From: Pseudomonadota bacterium
Lineage (GTDB): Bacteria; SZUA-182; DTGQ01
Length of the DNA: 55,546 bases
Assembly (NCBI GenBank): GCA_030625085.1
Contig: DAOURK010000012.1
Span: 1 to 55,546 of the forward strand
Direction: 5' to 3'
Shown one piece after another: positions 37,529 to 46,988 of the stretch. Under the pieces are notes generated by a model. That model ran no database searches, had not been told where the DNA came from, and was given only the letters and a program-made list of their open reading frames with translations. A program made the translations under genes and the position numbers. The stretch's first letter is position 1; the number at the start of each line of letters is the position of its first letter.

Positions 37529-40000
37529 CTAGCGAAGGCGGTAATAGGAAGGCAAAGAAAATGGAAGATGCAATTCTTTTTCATTCTTCATGTGTACAAA
37601 ATATCCCTCTCCCATCCTAATAGGAAAATCGATCCCCACAGGGCTATCTCCAATCCAATAAGCGCTTTCATCCTCCCCTGTTTTCCCATTGTAACGACAC
37701 ATACTTACCACACTCTCTTTGCCGAGTTCACGTAAAAAGTCATAGGCTGAATATTCCTCAGCTAATACTACGGGAATTCCTATCAGATTGGTACCCTTAA
37801 GCAAATCGTAATCGCAGGAGGTGAGATCGCCGCTCCGGATTTTTAAATTGACAACGACTGATTGCCTGGCATATACAAGATATCCTTCCAAAGGATTAAG
37901 GGAGAAATTATACCCTTCAATTATACCATTTTCGCCATAGTTTACCTTCTGATCAGGGTTATACCGAAGAATACTTTCTACCTCATCGGGGTCCCCCAGC
38001 TTCGGTAATAGATCATAAGCAAATTTATTTGAATCTTCAGGATAACAAATTCGATTAACACCCGGTTCTAATTGCAAGTCCATATGATAAACCACGGTTA
38101 CAGAAATATATCTGATAGTTGAATCTTCCGCATCGCTTACAGTAATCTTTATAATATGCTCACCCACATCAGCCAAGGTGGTTTCGTAAAAATAATTCGG
38201 GTTATTGCTGGTTGGCCAGGATCCGGCCCCTTCAATACTATAAGAAAGAAGGTCATTTGGGCCGTCGGGATCATCAGCTTCCACTAAAAAATCCACATTT
38301 TGGCCGACCTCAATTTCCATGTCCTCAGAAGGTGATTCTATAACAGGAGGTTCAGGATCTAATTCATCCATTTCAAAGGTATAATTAAGTCCTTGAAGTG
38401 GAATATTAAGATAATATATCGTCTTTTTTTTATATCCCTCTGCCGTGACTTCCACCTTATATGATCCCACCGGAAGAGGCGCTTCGAATTCCCCATCACT
38501 ATCAGTCATAATGTCGCCCACAGGAGATCCGGGGGTAATATCAATGGTTGCATCTTCTATACTTTCACCGTTTTCACCTTCAACTTCTCCCCTGAGCAAG
38601 GGCATAGGAAATGCAATATCTCGGATCGTATTTTGCGAAGAAAAAATTCCTATCGAATCTATGGTTAAAATTCCCCCACCACCTTCAGGGGGATAGGTAA
38701 CCGTCACTTTATAATCACCTTCCGGCAATTTAAGCAAGTACTTTCCTTGAGAGTCGGACACTATATTCACTGTCGGAAAATATGAACCATCAAGGGATTG
38801 TGCTGTAATAATAACTCCGACGAGGGGCTTGCCGGTAACTTCATGTTCGACAACTCCCTTAAGATTGCCTGATGTCAACTCAAGGTCTAAAAAATTACAC
38901 ACTATAGGCCCATTGACATAAATAATTTTCTCACCTAAAAGCTCGCCATTATACATTACTGTTACTGAATAAGTACCTCCCAAGAGAGGATAGGTTTCAT
39001 AAAATCCATTAGAATCAGTCCGATATGAGTCTACTATAAGATTTGATCTTACAGTGATGTCTGCATCATCTAATGGTCCATTATTTTTAGTTGTAACTGA
39101 GCCCATAATCCAGCCAGAAGTTATTGAATACGCAGAGGACGACCCATAAGGCTGATTACTAAAAAATCCATATGGGTATGTGCCGGCAGTTGAGGTACCC
39201 ATATACGAACCAGCAGAGCGATCATAGTAACTTCCACCATAAGGGGCGTTATAAGGAGTAGTATAAGGAGTAGTATAAGGAGTAGTATAAGGAGAGTAAT
39301 TTCCCCCCAAGTTAAAAGAAGGATATCCTCCATAAGAATTTCCGCCCCACTGTGACATTCCTCCCCCCATCCCGTAAGGAGACATTCCATAAGGAGTACT
39401 ATATGAGGTTCCACCCCCCTGTGACATTCCTCCCCCCATCCCAGACGGAAACATTCCATAGGGAGAACTATATGAGTAACCGCCGGACTGAAAAAAGGGA
39501 CGTTGCGATCCTCCAGGGAGATAAGTAGCCCTTGAGGTATTATAATTAGGGCTATAAAATCCAAACAATGAATTTATGGTTTGGGGGAAATTGAAAGAAG
39601 GTGAGAATTGAGACAACTCAATGGGAAGATTAATATTATTAAATCCCCCACCACCAAGATTTAGTGGGGTAATTCCCTGTCCTGTTAATCCTATAGGGCC
39701 TCCAAAATTCATAAAAGACCCACCCCCCATCAAAAGTTGGGTACCTGAAAGACCTGGTAAATAAAGCCCCCCTCCATCACCGCCTCCAAGAGAATACCCT
39801 GCAGAAGTATGGGGAAGACCGAGCATAGGATAAGGAATCAAGGAAGAAATAAGCATTTGGTTGCCGAGGGTTGCGGATGCGGCCCCGGGTTCTTTGAGAA
39901 TTTGTGCTTGCCCAACCCTTTGTATACTGGGCCCTATAGTCATAAAAACTATCAATAAGACAATAATATATATGTATCGTCCCTGAACTATTTCTTTCAT
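37529..40000 (-). CDS. Large secreted repeat-rich surface protein
   Basis: An 823-aa protein with an N-terminal signal segment (about 1-32). Residues 50-295 are low-complexity, rich in Gly, Tyr, Ser and Pro, with imperfect repeats such as PYGMGGGMSQ and TTPY. Then come three carboxypeptidase-regulatory-like beta modules (about 300-560), a cadherin/Ig-like module (about 560-650) and two copies of a C-terminal module sharing a GTNLIGIP-type start and GYFV end (about 650-820). No sorting motif seen. It ends the minus-strand series with the CHAT and sigma genes, downstream of a beta-barrel protein, so it is probably exported to the cell surface. Confidence 0.8.
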   Translation of the reverse strand: MKEIVQGRYIYIIVLLIVFMTIGPSIQRVGQAQILKEPGAASATLGNQMLISSLIPYPMLGLPHTSAGYSLGGGDGGGLYLPGLSGTQLLMGGGSFMNFGGPIGLTGQGITPLNLGGGGFNNINLPIELSQFSPSFNFPQTINSLFGFYSPNYNTSRATYLPGGSQRPFFQSGGYSYSSPYGMFPSGMGGGMSQGGGTSYSTPYGMSPYGMGGGMSQWGGNSYGGYPSFNLGGNYSPYTTPYTTPYTTPYNAPYGGSYYDRSAGSYMGTSTAGTYPYGFFSNQPYGSSSAYSITSGWIMGSVTTKNNGPLDDADITVRSNLIVDSYRTDSNGFYETYPLLGGTYSVTVMYNGELLGEKIIYVNGPIVCNFLDLELTSGNLKGVVEHEVTGKPLVGVIITAQSLDGSYFPTVNIVSDSQGKYLLKLPEGDYKVTVTYPPEGGGGILTIDSIGIFSSQNTIRDIAFPMPLLRGEVEGENGESIEDATIDITPGSPVGDIMTDSDGEFEAPLPVGSYKVEVTAEGYKKKTIYYLNIPLQGLNYTFEMDELDPEPPVIESPSEDMEIEVGQNVDFLVEADDPDGPNDLLSYSIEGAGSWPTSNNPNYFYETTLADVGEHIIKITVSDAEDSTIRYISVTVVYHMDLQLEPGVNRICYPEDSNKFAYDLLPKLGDPDEVESILRYNPDQKVNYGENGIIEGYNFSLNPLEGYLVYARQSVVVNLKIRSGDLTSCDYDLLKGTNLIGIPVVLAEEYSAYDFLRELGKESVVSMCRYNGKTGEDESAYWIGDSPVGIDFPIRMGEGYFVHMKNEKELHLPFSLPSYYRLR
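39251..39294 (-). repeat. 12-bp in-frame tandem repeat inside the surface gene
   Basis: Three perfect copies plus 8 bp of ATAAGGAGTAGT on the plus strand, encoding repeated TTPY on the minus strand. The period is a multiple of three, so copy changes keep the frame and would only change surface-protein length. Confidence 0.9.
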
Positions 40001-40372
40001 TATTGTCTTTCCTAACCGCTCTTTATTCTTTCTTTCTATCTCAAATCACGCTTGTTTAACTATAAAAAATCTTAGTCTATTTAGTCCTTTTAACTTCAGA
40101 CTAGATTACCTCATAAAAAAATTGTTGCAACATCAATGCCTGTTTTTACCTATATTGAAAAAAAAATTTGTTTATCAACCTACTGTGATTTAAAAGAATA
40201 GCCAATCAAACTATCTATTTTGATGTTGCCTGACACAATACAATCTGAAATAAAATGCATATATGCACTTTTTTTCTTATTAGATGAATTAATTAAAAAT
40301 ATCATCCTTTACCACTCTCAACCCTGATAATAACCTATTTATAAAGATATTCTCCTAATATCTTACTCAAAA
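40001..40372. other. AT-rich gap upstream of the surface-protein gene
   Basis: A 372-bp gap between the beta-barrel gene and the surface-protein gene. No ORF, repeat or RNA is seen. It may carry a separate promoter for the surface gene, since the other gaps in this series are 29-92 bp. Confidence 0.4.
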
Positions 40373-41755
40373 TTAGAAATAAAATATCAATGAAGACAAA
40401 AGGGAATGCTGCCGAATTTTCCCTTTTATTATTTTTAAACCAGTATTTACATCACCAGTCGGCACTTCACTGATAACATCACCGAATCGATATTGATATG
40501 AAAAATCTATAGCTAGTCGATTAGTGACAATTCCAAAACCAAAACTCACTCCATAAAAATCCTCTGGTGCACCTATAGATGGTTCGGGATCGTAAAATGC
40601 CCCACATCGCAAGGGGAGTATAATTTTATTCATTATCTTTGCATATTCCACTCCCAAGCGTATTGTATTCGTAGGGTCTTTATGAGGCACAAGCCCATCT
40701 GCCCCAACGAAAGGGCCTACTTCTTCCCCGTTTGCGTTGGTAATGATATAATCTTGCCATTCGGTTCGAGTTATATCTCCCGCTAGGGTCCAAGAATCCC
40801 CAATTCGAAAAGAAAAGCCCAGCCCATAGGCAGCAGGGAAATCAATTTGATAGCTTCCTTCGCCAATAGGGTCATATAGATTTCCATTTGGGTCTTGGTG
40901 TTGATTTGGTCTTCGTAAAATCGTATATTCACATTTTACTCTGGCTCTAAACGGTGTTTTATATACACAACCCAATTGAAACTGCGGAGTAATTTTCCAT
41001 AATAACCCCAAAGTCCAATTTTCCGCTCGAAAATCTTTGTAATGTAAATTGACTTCTTTTGTGCTCCAAATACTATTATCCGGCTGATTTGTCCATATCT
41101 CTTTTCGCTCGCATATCCATTGACTTTTCCCTGTAATATGATCAGACCAAATATTATAAGTACAACCAAAATATAAACCGGGCATAAATTCTACAGCCAT
41201 GGCTGGAGAAAATGTATATAGAGAACCTTCCTGATGAAGATATAATTTTTGAGTACGGTTTCTTTTTTCAATATGATTTACAGCTTCAAACTCAAAAAAG
41301 TAATCTTTCTCAAAATCGTACTCTCGACTAAAATCAAATAATTTTTGATAATTAAGCGAAAAAAATACATTTCTTCGCCATATATTTCTAGCATACGCAA
41401 TACTCAAATAATTGAGATCAAGAGAGGAAATGCTACAAGTTCCTGTATTGGTAATAAAATCATTACCACTTACTCTCTGAGAAAAATAACTCCCCACTAC
41501 AGACACTTCGGGTTTCTGCAATTGACCCAGCCCACCGGGGTTCCATGAAGCTGCTGTAGCATCGTCAGCAACGGCAATAAAAGTGCTCCCCATACCTTGT
41601 GCTCTGGCCCCTGACCCTACGGAAACTGGAGGAGAGGTAGACCAAAGATCCCCTTCAAAGGCAGCCGGCAAAGAATATACCTTACCCGGATATAAAAAAA
41701 TAATTCCCATGATTAAACAAATTATGAACCGGATAATTAATTTCTCCTGTTTCAT
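40373..41755 (-). CDS. PorV/FadL-like outer-membrane beta-barrel protein
   Basis: From ATG 41755 (AAGG 7 nt upstream) the product is 460 aa with a signal peptide (KLIIRFIICLIMGIIFLYPG...VYSLPA) and a PorV/UPF0164-type opening: GSGARAQGMGSTFIAVADDATAASWNPGGL. The rest alternates hydrophobic and polar residues as in a beta-barrel and ends in aromatic residues (SLIFYF), a typical outer-membrane insertion signal. The frame extends to 41923 but the added residues overlap the end of the upstream gene and precede the signal peptide. Such proteins often serve as export partners for surface proteins; the neighbour at 37529-40000 is a candidate client. Confidence 0.85.
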   Translation of the reverse strand: MKQEKLIIRFIICLIMGIIFLYPGKVYSLPAAFEGDLWSTSPPVSVGSGARAQGMGSTFIAVADDATAASWNPGGLGQLQKPEVSVVGSYFSQRVSGNDFITNTGTCSISSLDLNYLSIAYARNIWRRNVFFSLNYQKLFDFSREYDFEKDYFFEFEAVNHIEKRNRTQKLYLHQEGSLYTFSPAMAVEFMPGLYFGCTYNIWSDHITGKSQWICERKEIWTNQPDNSIWSTKEVNLHYKDFRAENWTLGLLWKITPQFQLGCVYKTPFRARVKCEYTILRRPNQHQDPNGNLYDPIGEGSYQIDFPAAYGLGFSFRIGDSWTLAGDITRTEWQDYIITNANGEEVGPFVGADGLVPHKDPTNTIRLGVEYAKIMNKIILPLRCGAFYDPEPSIGAPEDFYGVSFGFGIVTNRLAIDFSYQYRFGDVISEVPTGDVNTGLKIIKGKIRQHSLLSSLIFYF

Positions 41756-41846
41756 GAGCGCCTTCTCTTCCTCATTATTGTGTGTAACGAAAAAAGCGTT
41801 GAACCCGAATAAGATATGAACCTTGCTTTCTATCTTTCTGTATAGC

Positions 41847-43889
41847 TTACTTGGTAATAACATGATCTTTAATCCGAATGTCCTCTTTTGGCTGAAGCAA
41901 ATTTGCCTCGGAGATTTGCTCAAACACCTTCAAAATTTTTGCCTCCCCCAGAAGATGGGGCTTTTGTTCCAACACCTGGCGAGTTTCAGGGTCTTTGATG
42001 CTCTCTTTAGGCCTAAAAACAATATATTTGGTAAATTCTTTAATATTCTTTTCTTTTCCAAGATTGACCAAGATATTTTGGCCTTCCTTTTCAATAATCA
42101 TCCCTTCCAACAGAGGAAAACTATGTTTAAATTTTAATCCCAAGCCCTCCAGCAAAGATTTCACATTTGTCGGGTCTTCAAATCCATATACATCCTGCGT
42201 ATCTAAAATTACCGAGGTTTCCGTATCAATAAGCCGGGCTACTATCTCTATAAAACCTTTATTTTCATAAATACTCCCCGCCAAAATAGATTCTGCCGAA
42301 ACCAATTTTCCAATTTCCAAGGGAGAAAAATGGGGTTCATCAGGGTTTTCTCCTTCAAAACGTTGAACAATCCGATCAATTCGTTCACGATCCACCACGC
42401 GGAACCTTTTTTGCCCAACAAAGGCATGAATCAGGTGATCGGCAACAAATTGTTGATTATCAACGTCTTCCCCGCGATATTTGAAAGGAATGATAGCCAC
42501 ACTCATGCGGGAACCAATCCGATAAACCGGATTAATTGTTCGTTCTATCTCTAAGGTTTTTATCCTTTCATTCCCTGAAAGGTCTATGGCTTTGATGGTA
42601 ATGATGTTTTTCCCCGGTTGAAGCTTTAAGGTGTAATTAAAATAAATCTTTTTCCCCTCCTGAGAGAGAATGGACTCCTCATTCACTAAAAGATCCTGAA
42701 TCCCTTTAAGATCATGAACTTCACCGCTTATAAATAGGGTTTCCCAATCGACAACTAACTTATCAGTGTTCGGGGTGTCAAGGACAATAGTAGGAGGATG
42801 AGAGTCAGCATGAGAAAGTCCTGCTAAATTTAATGAGGCTACTCGAAGCTGCCGGTTTAAACCGGCTTTCTCCGGCAAATAATCGGGGATTCGAATTTGA
42901 CCTTTAACCCTATTACCCAACAGATCTTCAGCCACAAAAATAAGAGAGTTCGAATGTTTGGGCAATGCATATCGAAAGGAAAATTTACCTCTATTATCCA
43001 AAAGAGGGACTGTCTGTTTATCAATTTGGAAAATCTTAATACCGCATAAATCATCTACATGACCCTCAATCTGAATCTCTTCAAAGGCGGTTGGGCTATC
43101 AGCAACCCGAGTGGTGAAAAAATCGTCAATATAAAGTAAGGGGGCCTGTCGATCAGCAATCAATCGTATGCTCTCTTCTGTATCATGTCCAACTAAATCT
43201 TTGGCTACAATCCGAATTTCATTAAGCCCTTGATGTAGCGAAAGGATTGTTTTAAAAGCAATATCAGGTTGGGCAAGTTCGCAGGGATAAGGGAAATCAT
43301 TGATAGTGATCTTTTCTACGAACCAATCATCCTGTGCTTTTCCCTCTATAGTAGCCTCAAATCCACTGACGAATTGCTGATCATCATGAGAAGTTATCCA
43401 AATCTTGGGTGGAGTTGTATCTTGCCGGGTTTGACGAAGATTTGCTTCTCGAGCGCGATTTAGATAGTATTTTGCCTTAGCCGAAGGATAATAGGAAAGG
43501 GAAAAAGAAAGTTCTTGAATGGCTTTTTGTAAGTCTCCTGTTTCATAGTAAGCGATCCCTAGCTCTCGGTGAGGAAAATAATCATCTAAAATATGGAGAC
43601 CATAGGTACGCACTCGGCGCTGATCTTGATTTTTTAGCCGAATGGCTTGTTGAAAATCAGCTATGCCCAGAGACCAAAATTCTCCTCCGGAATAGGACGA
43701 CCCTCTTTGGTAAAAATCCCAAAAATTTCCGCCCCAAATACCTTCTGTTCGGCCATATTCACGGCCATCTTTGATTAAAATAGGACCGGATTTAACCGCA
43801 CACCCTACTGGAAGGCTAAACAAAATAAGGGCAATAACAGCCCTGAGTATTACATAGAAAGATGGCGTAAATCCTACGTGTCTATTCAT
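41847..43889 (-). CDS. Probable lipoprotein with TPR, Ig-like and CsgG/FlgT-like domains
   Basis: A 680-aa protein with an N-terminal hydrophobic segment ending LPVGC (C30), a slightly atypical lipobox. Domains: TPR-like helices (about 95-155), two to four Ig-like beta modules (about 165-465), a CsgG-like domain (about 470-580: SVAIIPFKY, RFRVVDRERIDRIVQR, SAESILAGSIYENKG) and a FlgT-C-like end (about 590-680). CsgG domains form secretion pores or bind the cell wall in other systems. The same CsgG-FlgT-C pair occurs in the CHAT gene upstream. It follows that gene by 30 bp. Confidence 0.8.
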   Translation of the reverse strand: MNRHVGFTPSFYVILRAVIALILFSLPVGCAVKSGPILIKDGREYGRTEGIWGGNFWDFYQRGSSYSGGEFWSLGIADFQQAIRLKNQDQRRVRTYGLHILDDYFPHRELGIAYYETGDLQKAIQELSFSLSYYPSAKAKYYLNRAREANLRQTRQDTTPPKIWITSHDDQQFVSGFEATIEGKAQDDWFVEKITINDFPYPCELAQPDIAFKTILSLHQGLNEIRIVAKDLVGHDTEESIRLIADRQAPLLYIDDFFTTRVADSPTAFEEIQIEGHVDDLCGIKIFQIDKQTVPLLDNRGKFSFRYALPKHSNSLIFVAEDLLGNRVKGQIRIPDYLPEKAGLNRQLRVASLNLAGLSHADSHPPTIVLDTPNTDKLVVDWETLFISGEVHDLKGIQDLLVNEESILSQEGKKIYFNYTLKLQPGKNIITIKAIDLSGNERIKTLEIERTINPVYRIGSRMSVAIIPFKYRGEDVDNQQFVADHLIHAFVGQKRFRVVDRERIDRIVQRFEGENPDEPHFSPLEIGKLVSAESILAGSIYENKGFIEIVARLIDTETSVILDTQDVYGFEDPTNVKSLLEGLGLKFKHSFPLLEGMIIEKEGQNILVNLGKEKNIKEFTKYIVFRPKESIKDPETRQVLEQKPHLLGEAKILKVFEQISEANLLQPKEDIRIKDHVITK

Positions 43890-43919
43890 ATTCGAATTCT
43901 CTTTTTGGAGGTTAAAGGT

Positions 43920-46154
43920 TCAATTACGTACTGGTGTCACTATAGGAGTCACTTTCATGCCTGCAACCAAATCTTCAGATCTACCCAGGACTTTCGAATA
44001 GCTATAACCTGACTTTATGTCATTAACCTCAATCTCCCCAACTTTGACATCTTCTTCACTAATAACTTCTCCATTTTGATATATTTTATTATTTTTAATA
44101 ACCTTGAATTTCATTCCTGATTTCAAGCCATGTCTGGCCCCAATATTCAAAATAACATTATCATAATCGACCACGGCTTTAATCTTACCCTGTAATGGAA
44201 AATACCGCTCAATGGCCTCTATGATTTTTTTACTGAGACGATCAGCCATAACGTCTGCTGTTATTGTGCTTCCCCACTCTTCACTAAAGGCAGCCTTCAC
44301 CACTGTAGTTTCATTCTCAATAATACGCATATTAACCTGCAGTGCGGAATCAACTCGGTAAAGGTTGCACGTGTTAAATAGGGTACTTGAAAGCAACTCT
44401 CCCAAACGTAAGGCAGAATCCGAATCAACCAGGTCAGTAGAAGCCAGAGCCAGTTCTTGTAAGACAATATCCAGTTGCTCTCTTTCCAGAACTGTAATTC
44501 GAGGATTATGTTGCAGGTTCTGTATAATTTTATGAATTAAGATGGCTGTATCAGCCTCTTCATTGCTCTTAGCTGTATTGAAAAAAATAGTCAAAGGACG
44601 AGAAGTCCATCTATCAGCAGTCTCCTTTTTCCCGGGCTGCAATTGATAGCTTTTGAGAAGCCCTAGAAAAAATCCACTTACAGAATTCTCATTTGCCCAA
44701 TCGACAGTTAATAATTTATCTGTAGCTTTAACAGCAACAAGATCATTTACGAATAAACCCGATCGAGATAATGACTTTTGGTACTTAGTACTCAAAAAGG
44801 AAAAAAGCACCCCGGCTATAGCGAGTATCCCTATGCTGACTGCTATATATCGGAACCGAAACCAGCACGATTTAGTTACGTCACGTGCCTCCGATTGACT
44901 ATTCCTCTGATATTGTTGTTCCGCCTCTCGACTTTTCCCCATCAATTCTGATGGAGAACGTGTTTTCCATAATACGCCGCTTTGACTCTTTTCTTGAATT
45001 AAGCAATCCGCTTCCGGATTCCATTGAGGATTTGTCGGCAAAGAATTTATGGTAACAGACTGGGGCTCGAACTGCCAATCCTGTTCTGCTACCTCTGCTG
45101 ATCGGGGCTCAAAATATTTGACTGTAGGGTCTCCATAAAGCAAATAGCTGGCCCAAAACACATTCTCTCTGCCATACTTTTCCTTAAGCGCCTGCCGAGC
45201 TGATCGCATGGCTTTGCCAATATTTTGGGAAGCAAAAAGCTGCCGATAAAATTCAACGGCAAAGCTTGTGCTTGGTTTATCCAGTACTTTCCAAAAAGTA
45301 CCTATATAATGCTGAACTCCGGCCAATAGAAAGGCATTGGCCAAACCATAAATTTTTTCTTCCTCTGATGTTTCAACCTGCCATTCTTCAGTAGTTCCAG
45401 ATTGACAAGCGTTGGAAAAAACAAGGGGAGGCAAGGGATTAACCCCGGAAAGTTTGCGGATATCCAAGGCCGTAAATTTTCCATCATCGAGGATCCACCC
45501 GCTGGACGAAGGATCTTTAAGATTATAATCAGCATGGCCGGCATAATGGATGAGATCAAATTGAAGAAGTTTTTTCTTCAGATAATCGATGCTCACTTCA
45601 GAGCTGACCACAGTAATGGACACGGTCTTTAGATTGAATCTCTCCCGAATCCGATTCCCTTCTTCATAGGCTGACTGCAAATCTCCCTTAGGATCGGCAA
45701 TAATTAACATCTTGAAAGGAGGATGGAGTTCTTTTCTGGCGATGCTGGAGATAATCTGTTGAGTCTTAACCATGCGGCCAATATTAAAACGCTCACAAAA
45801 GAATTCTCCTCCCATGTACATCAATTCCCATGGGATCTGAACCAATCGATTATCAATCCTCAGGATAAGGTCTTCAGCAGAAGTATCAGTCAATTCTTTT
45901 TTAATGCGGAGTGGAAAAATTTCGTTATATAAAACCTGCCCTATCTGCTGGAGTTCCTGAAAAATTATAGGAGGGATTTTCCCGTGGCGAGAAACAGAAT
46001 TCAGGAGGTGAAGAAGTTCACCGGATCTGTTTTGCAAGTCATTACTTGGAACCCGGCACTCTTCATAATGGACTACCGTTTGTTCTCCCTCGCTGAGGCT
46101 AATCTCCAGATTTTCAGCTTTTCGAGAAATTTCTAGATACAGCGCATCTTTCAT
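43920..46154 (-). CDS. Membrane-anchored CHAT protease with CsgG/FlgT-like periplasmic part
   Basis: A 744-aa protein. Residues 90-350 are a CHAT (caspase-like) cysteine protease: catalytic His in HYAGH (H207) and Cys in NACQS (C250), with the GTFWKV and ASYLLYGDPT blocks. A linker leads to one membrane segment (about 434-454). The remainder (about 480-744) is CsgG-like (ITVLEREQLDIVLQEL, LRLGELLSSTLF) followed by a FlgT-C-like end (ILNIGARHGLKSGMKFKV). The protease would be cytoplasmic and the CsgG part periplasmic. It lies 29 bp after the anti-sigma gene, so cleavage of a regulator is an attractive guess. Both catalytic residues are intact. Confidence 0.88.
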   Translation of the reverse strand: MKDALYLEISRKAENLEISLSEGEQTVVHYEECRVPSNDLQNRSGELLHLLNSVSRHGKIPPIIFQELQQIGQVLYNEIFPLRIKKELTDTSAEDLILRIDNRLVQIPWELMYMGGEFFCERFNIGRMVKTQQIISSIARKELHPPFKMLIIADPKGDLQSAYEEGNRIRERFNLKTVSITVVSSEVSIDYLKKKLLQFDLIHYAGHADYNLKDPSSSGWILDDGKFTALDIRKLSGVNPLPPLVFSNACQSGTTEEWQVETSEEEKIYGLANAFLLAGVQHYIGTFWKVLDKPSTSFAVEFYRQLFASQNIGKAMRSARQALKEKYGRENVFWASYLLYGDPTVKYFEPRSAEVAEQDWQFEPQSVTINSLPTNPQWNPEADCLIQEKSQSGVLWKTRSPSELMGKSREAEQQYQRNSQSEARDVTKSCWFRFRYIAVSIGILAIAGVLFSFLSTKYQKSLSRSGLFVNDLVAVKATDKLLTVDWANENSVSGFFLGLLKSYQLQPGKKETADRWTSRPLTIFFNTAKSNEEADTAILIHKIIQNLQHNPRITVLEREQLDIVLQELALASTDLVDSDSALRLGELLSSTLFNTCNLYRVDSALQVNMRIIENETTVVKAAFSEEWGSTITADVMADRLSKKIIEAIERYFPLQGKIKAVVDYDNVILNIGARHGLKSGMKFKVIKNNKIYQNGEVISEEDVKVGEIEVNDIKSGYSYSKVLGRSEDLVAGMKVTPIVTPVRN

Positions 46155-46183
46155 CAGTCTTCACCCATTTATCCAGGATTTAT

Positions 46184-46897
46184 TCAGGATGCTCTCCGCA
46201 GATCCAACCGAACTTCACCTAATTCTTTATCCTCAAACAAGACCTTAATGAGATATTCCCTGAGTTTCAAATAAAAGATAGCCTCGCTCTCCTCGACTGA
46301 AGAAAGTTCTTTACCCTCAGAATAAAGGGCCAGACGAGTGTCTGTTAAGGGCAGATGATTAACAGGGTCTGAAGTATTCAGGATGACTTTGTAAGCATCA
46401 TTAATACACTCGATATGAACATCCATCTTCAACCCCTCAAATTCTTTGGAAATACTAACAAAATCATATAATTGATCATGATTAGCCCAATTCTCTTGCC
46501 CCCGAGCAGGTTGCAAGGCTGGTGCCGGAGCCAATAAATCTCCAGTATTTTTAATGATCTTAATCGCTTTTTTGGTAGCGGTGAGGACAATTTCCAAAAC
46601 TCTGTGAGACCCTCCGAAAATCATTTGCTTAGTTTTATCTATAACTCGCTTTGGCACCTCAAAGGATTCAGTTACACTCAATCCATCAAGGATGAAAAGC
46701 CTATCACAACAAAACCGGCAACCCACAAGATGCTTATCAATTTCCGTTCTCTCTGTTTTAGACAAGGTCCCCCGATAATACTCTTCCAATCTTTCTTCCG
46801 CCACACAATCAGAAGCACGCTGAGGCAACTCACCCTTTTTCCGGGAAAGGCCGATTCTGCTCAGCATCCCGACCAATTTTTCAGTTTCTTTTTCCAT
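46184..46897 (-). CDS. Zinc-finger anti-sigma factor, soluble
   Basis: A 237-aa protein with an anti-sigma zinc-finger (ZAS) pattern: a leading cysteine in SDCVAEERLEEYYRGTLS and then HLVGCRFCCDRLF (Hx3Cx2C) at about residues 57-65. No membrane segment is visible, so it is cytosolic, unlike many anti-sigma factors. The C-terminal ~90 residues form a beta-rich region (VHIECINDAYKVILNTSD, EAIFYLKLREYLIKV) that I do not recognise and that could sense a signal or be cleaved. AAGGAG precedes the ATG. It follows the sigma gene by 91 bp and precedes the CHAT gene by 29 bp. Confidence 0.82.
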   Translation of the reverse strand: MEKETEKLVGMLSRIGLSRKKGELPQRASDCVAEERLEEYYRGTLSKTERTEIDKHLVGCRFCCDRLFILDGLSVTESFEVPKRVIDKTKQMIFGGSHRVLEIVLTATKKAIKIIKNTGDLLAPAPALQPARGQENWANHDQLYDFVSISKEFEGLKMDVHIECINDAYKVILNTSDPVNHLPLTDTRLALYSEGKELSSVEESEAIFYLKLREYLIKVLFEDKELGEVRLDLRRAS

Positions 46898-46988
46898 GAC
46901 TAACTCCTTACTATCAGGTGAAATATTTTAAACTCTTCAGATTTAATTTCCAAAATCAATGCCAATATCAGTTTAATAGACGCTTTCC

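Noticed and set aside
39121-39564. 147-aa minus-strand ORF
   Set aside because: Alternative frame of the low-complexity region of the surface protein; repetitive composition explains it.
43920-46154. Craspase-type (type III-E CRISPR) CHAT effector
   Set aside because: No cas7-11, no CRISPR array; the CHAT protein is membrane-anchored and CsgG-fused, not TPR-CHAT.
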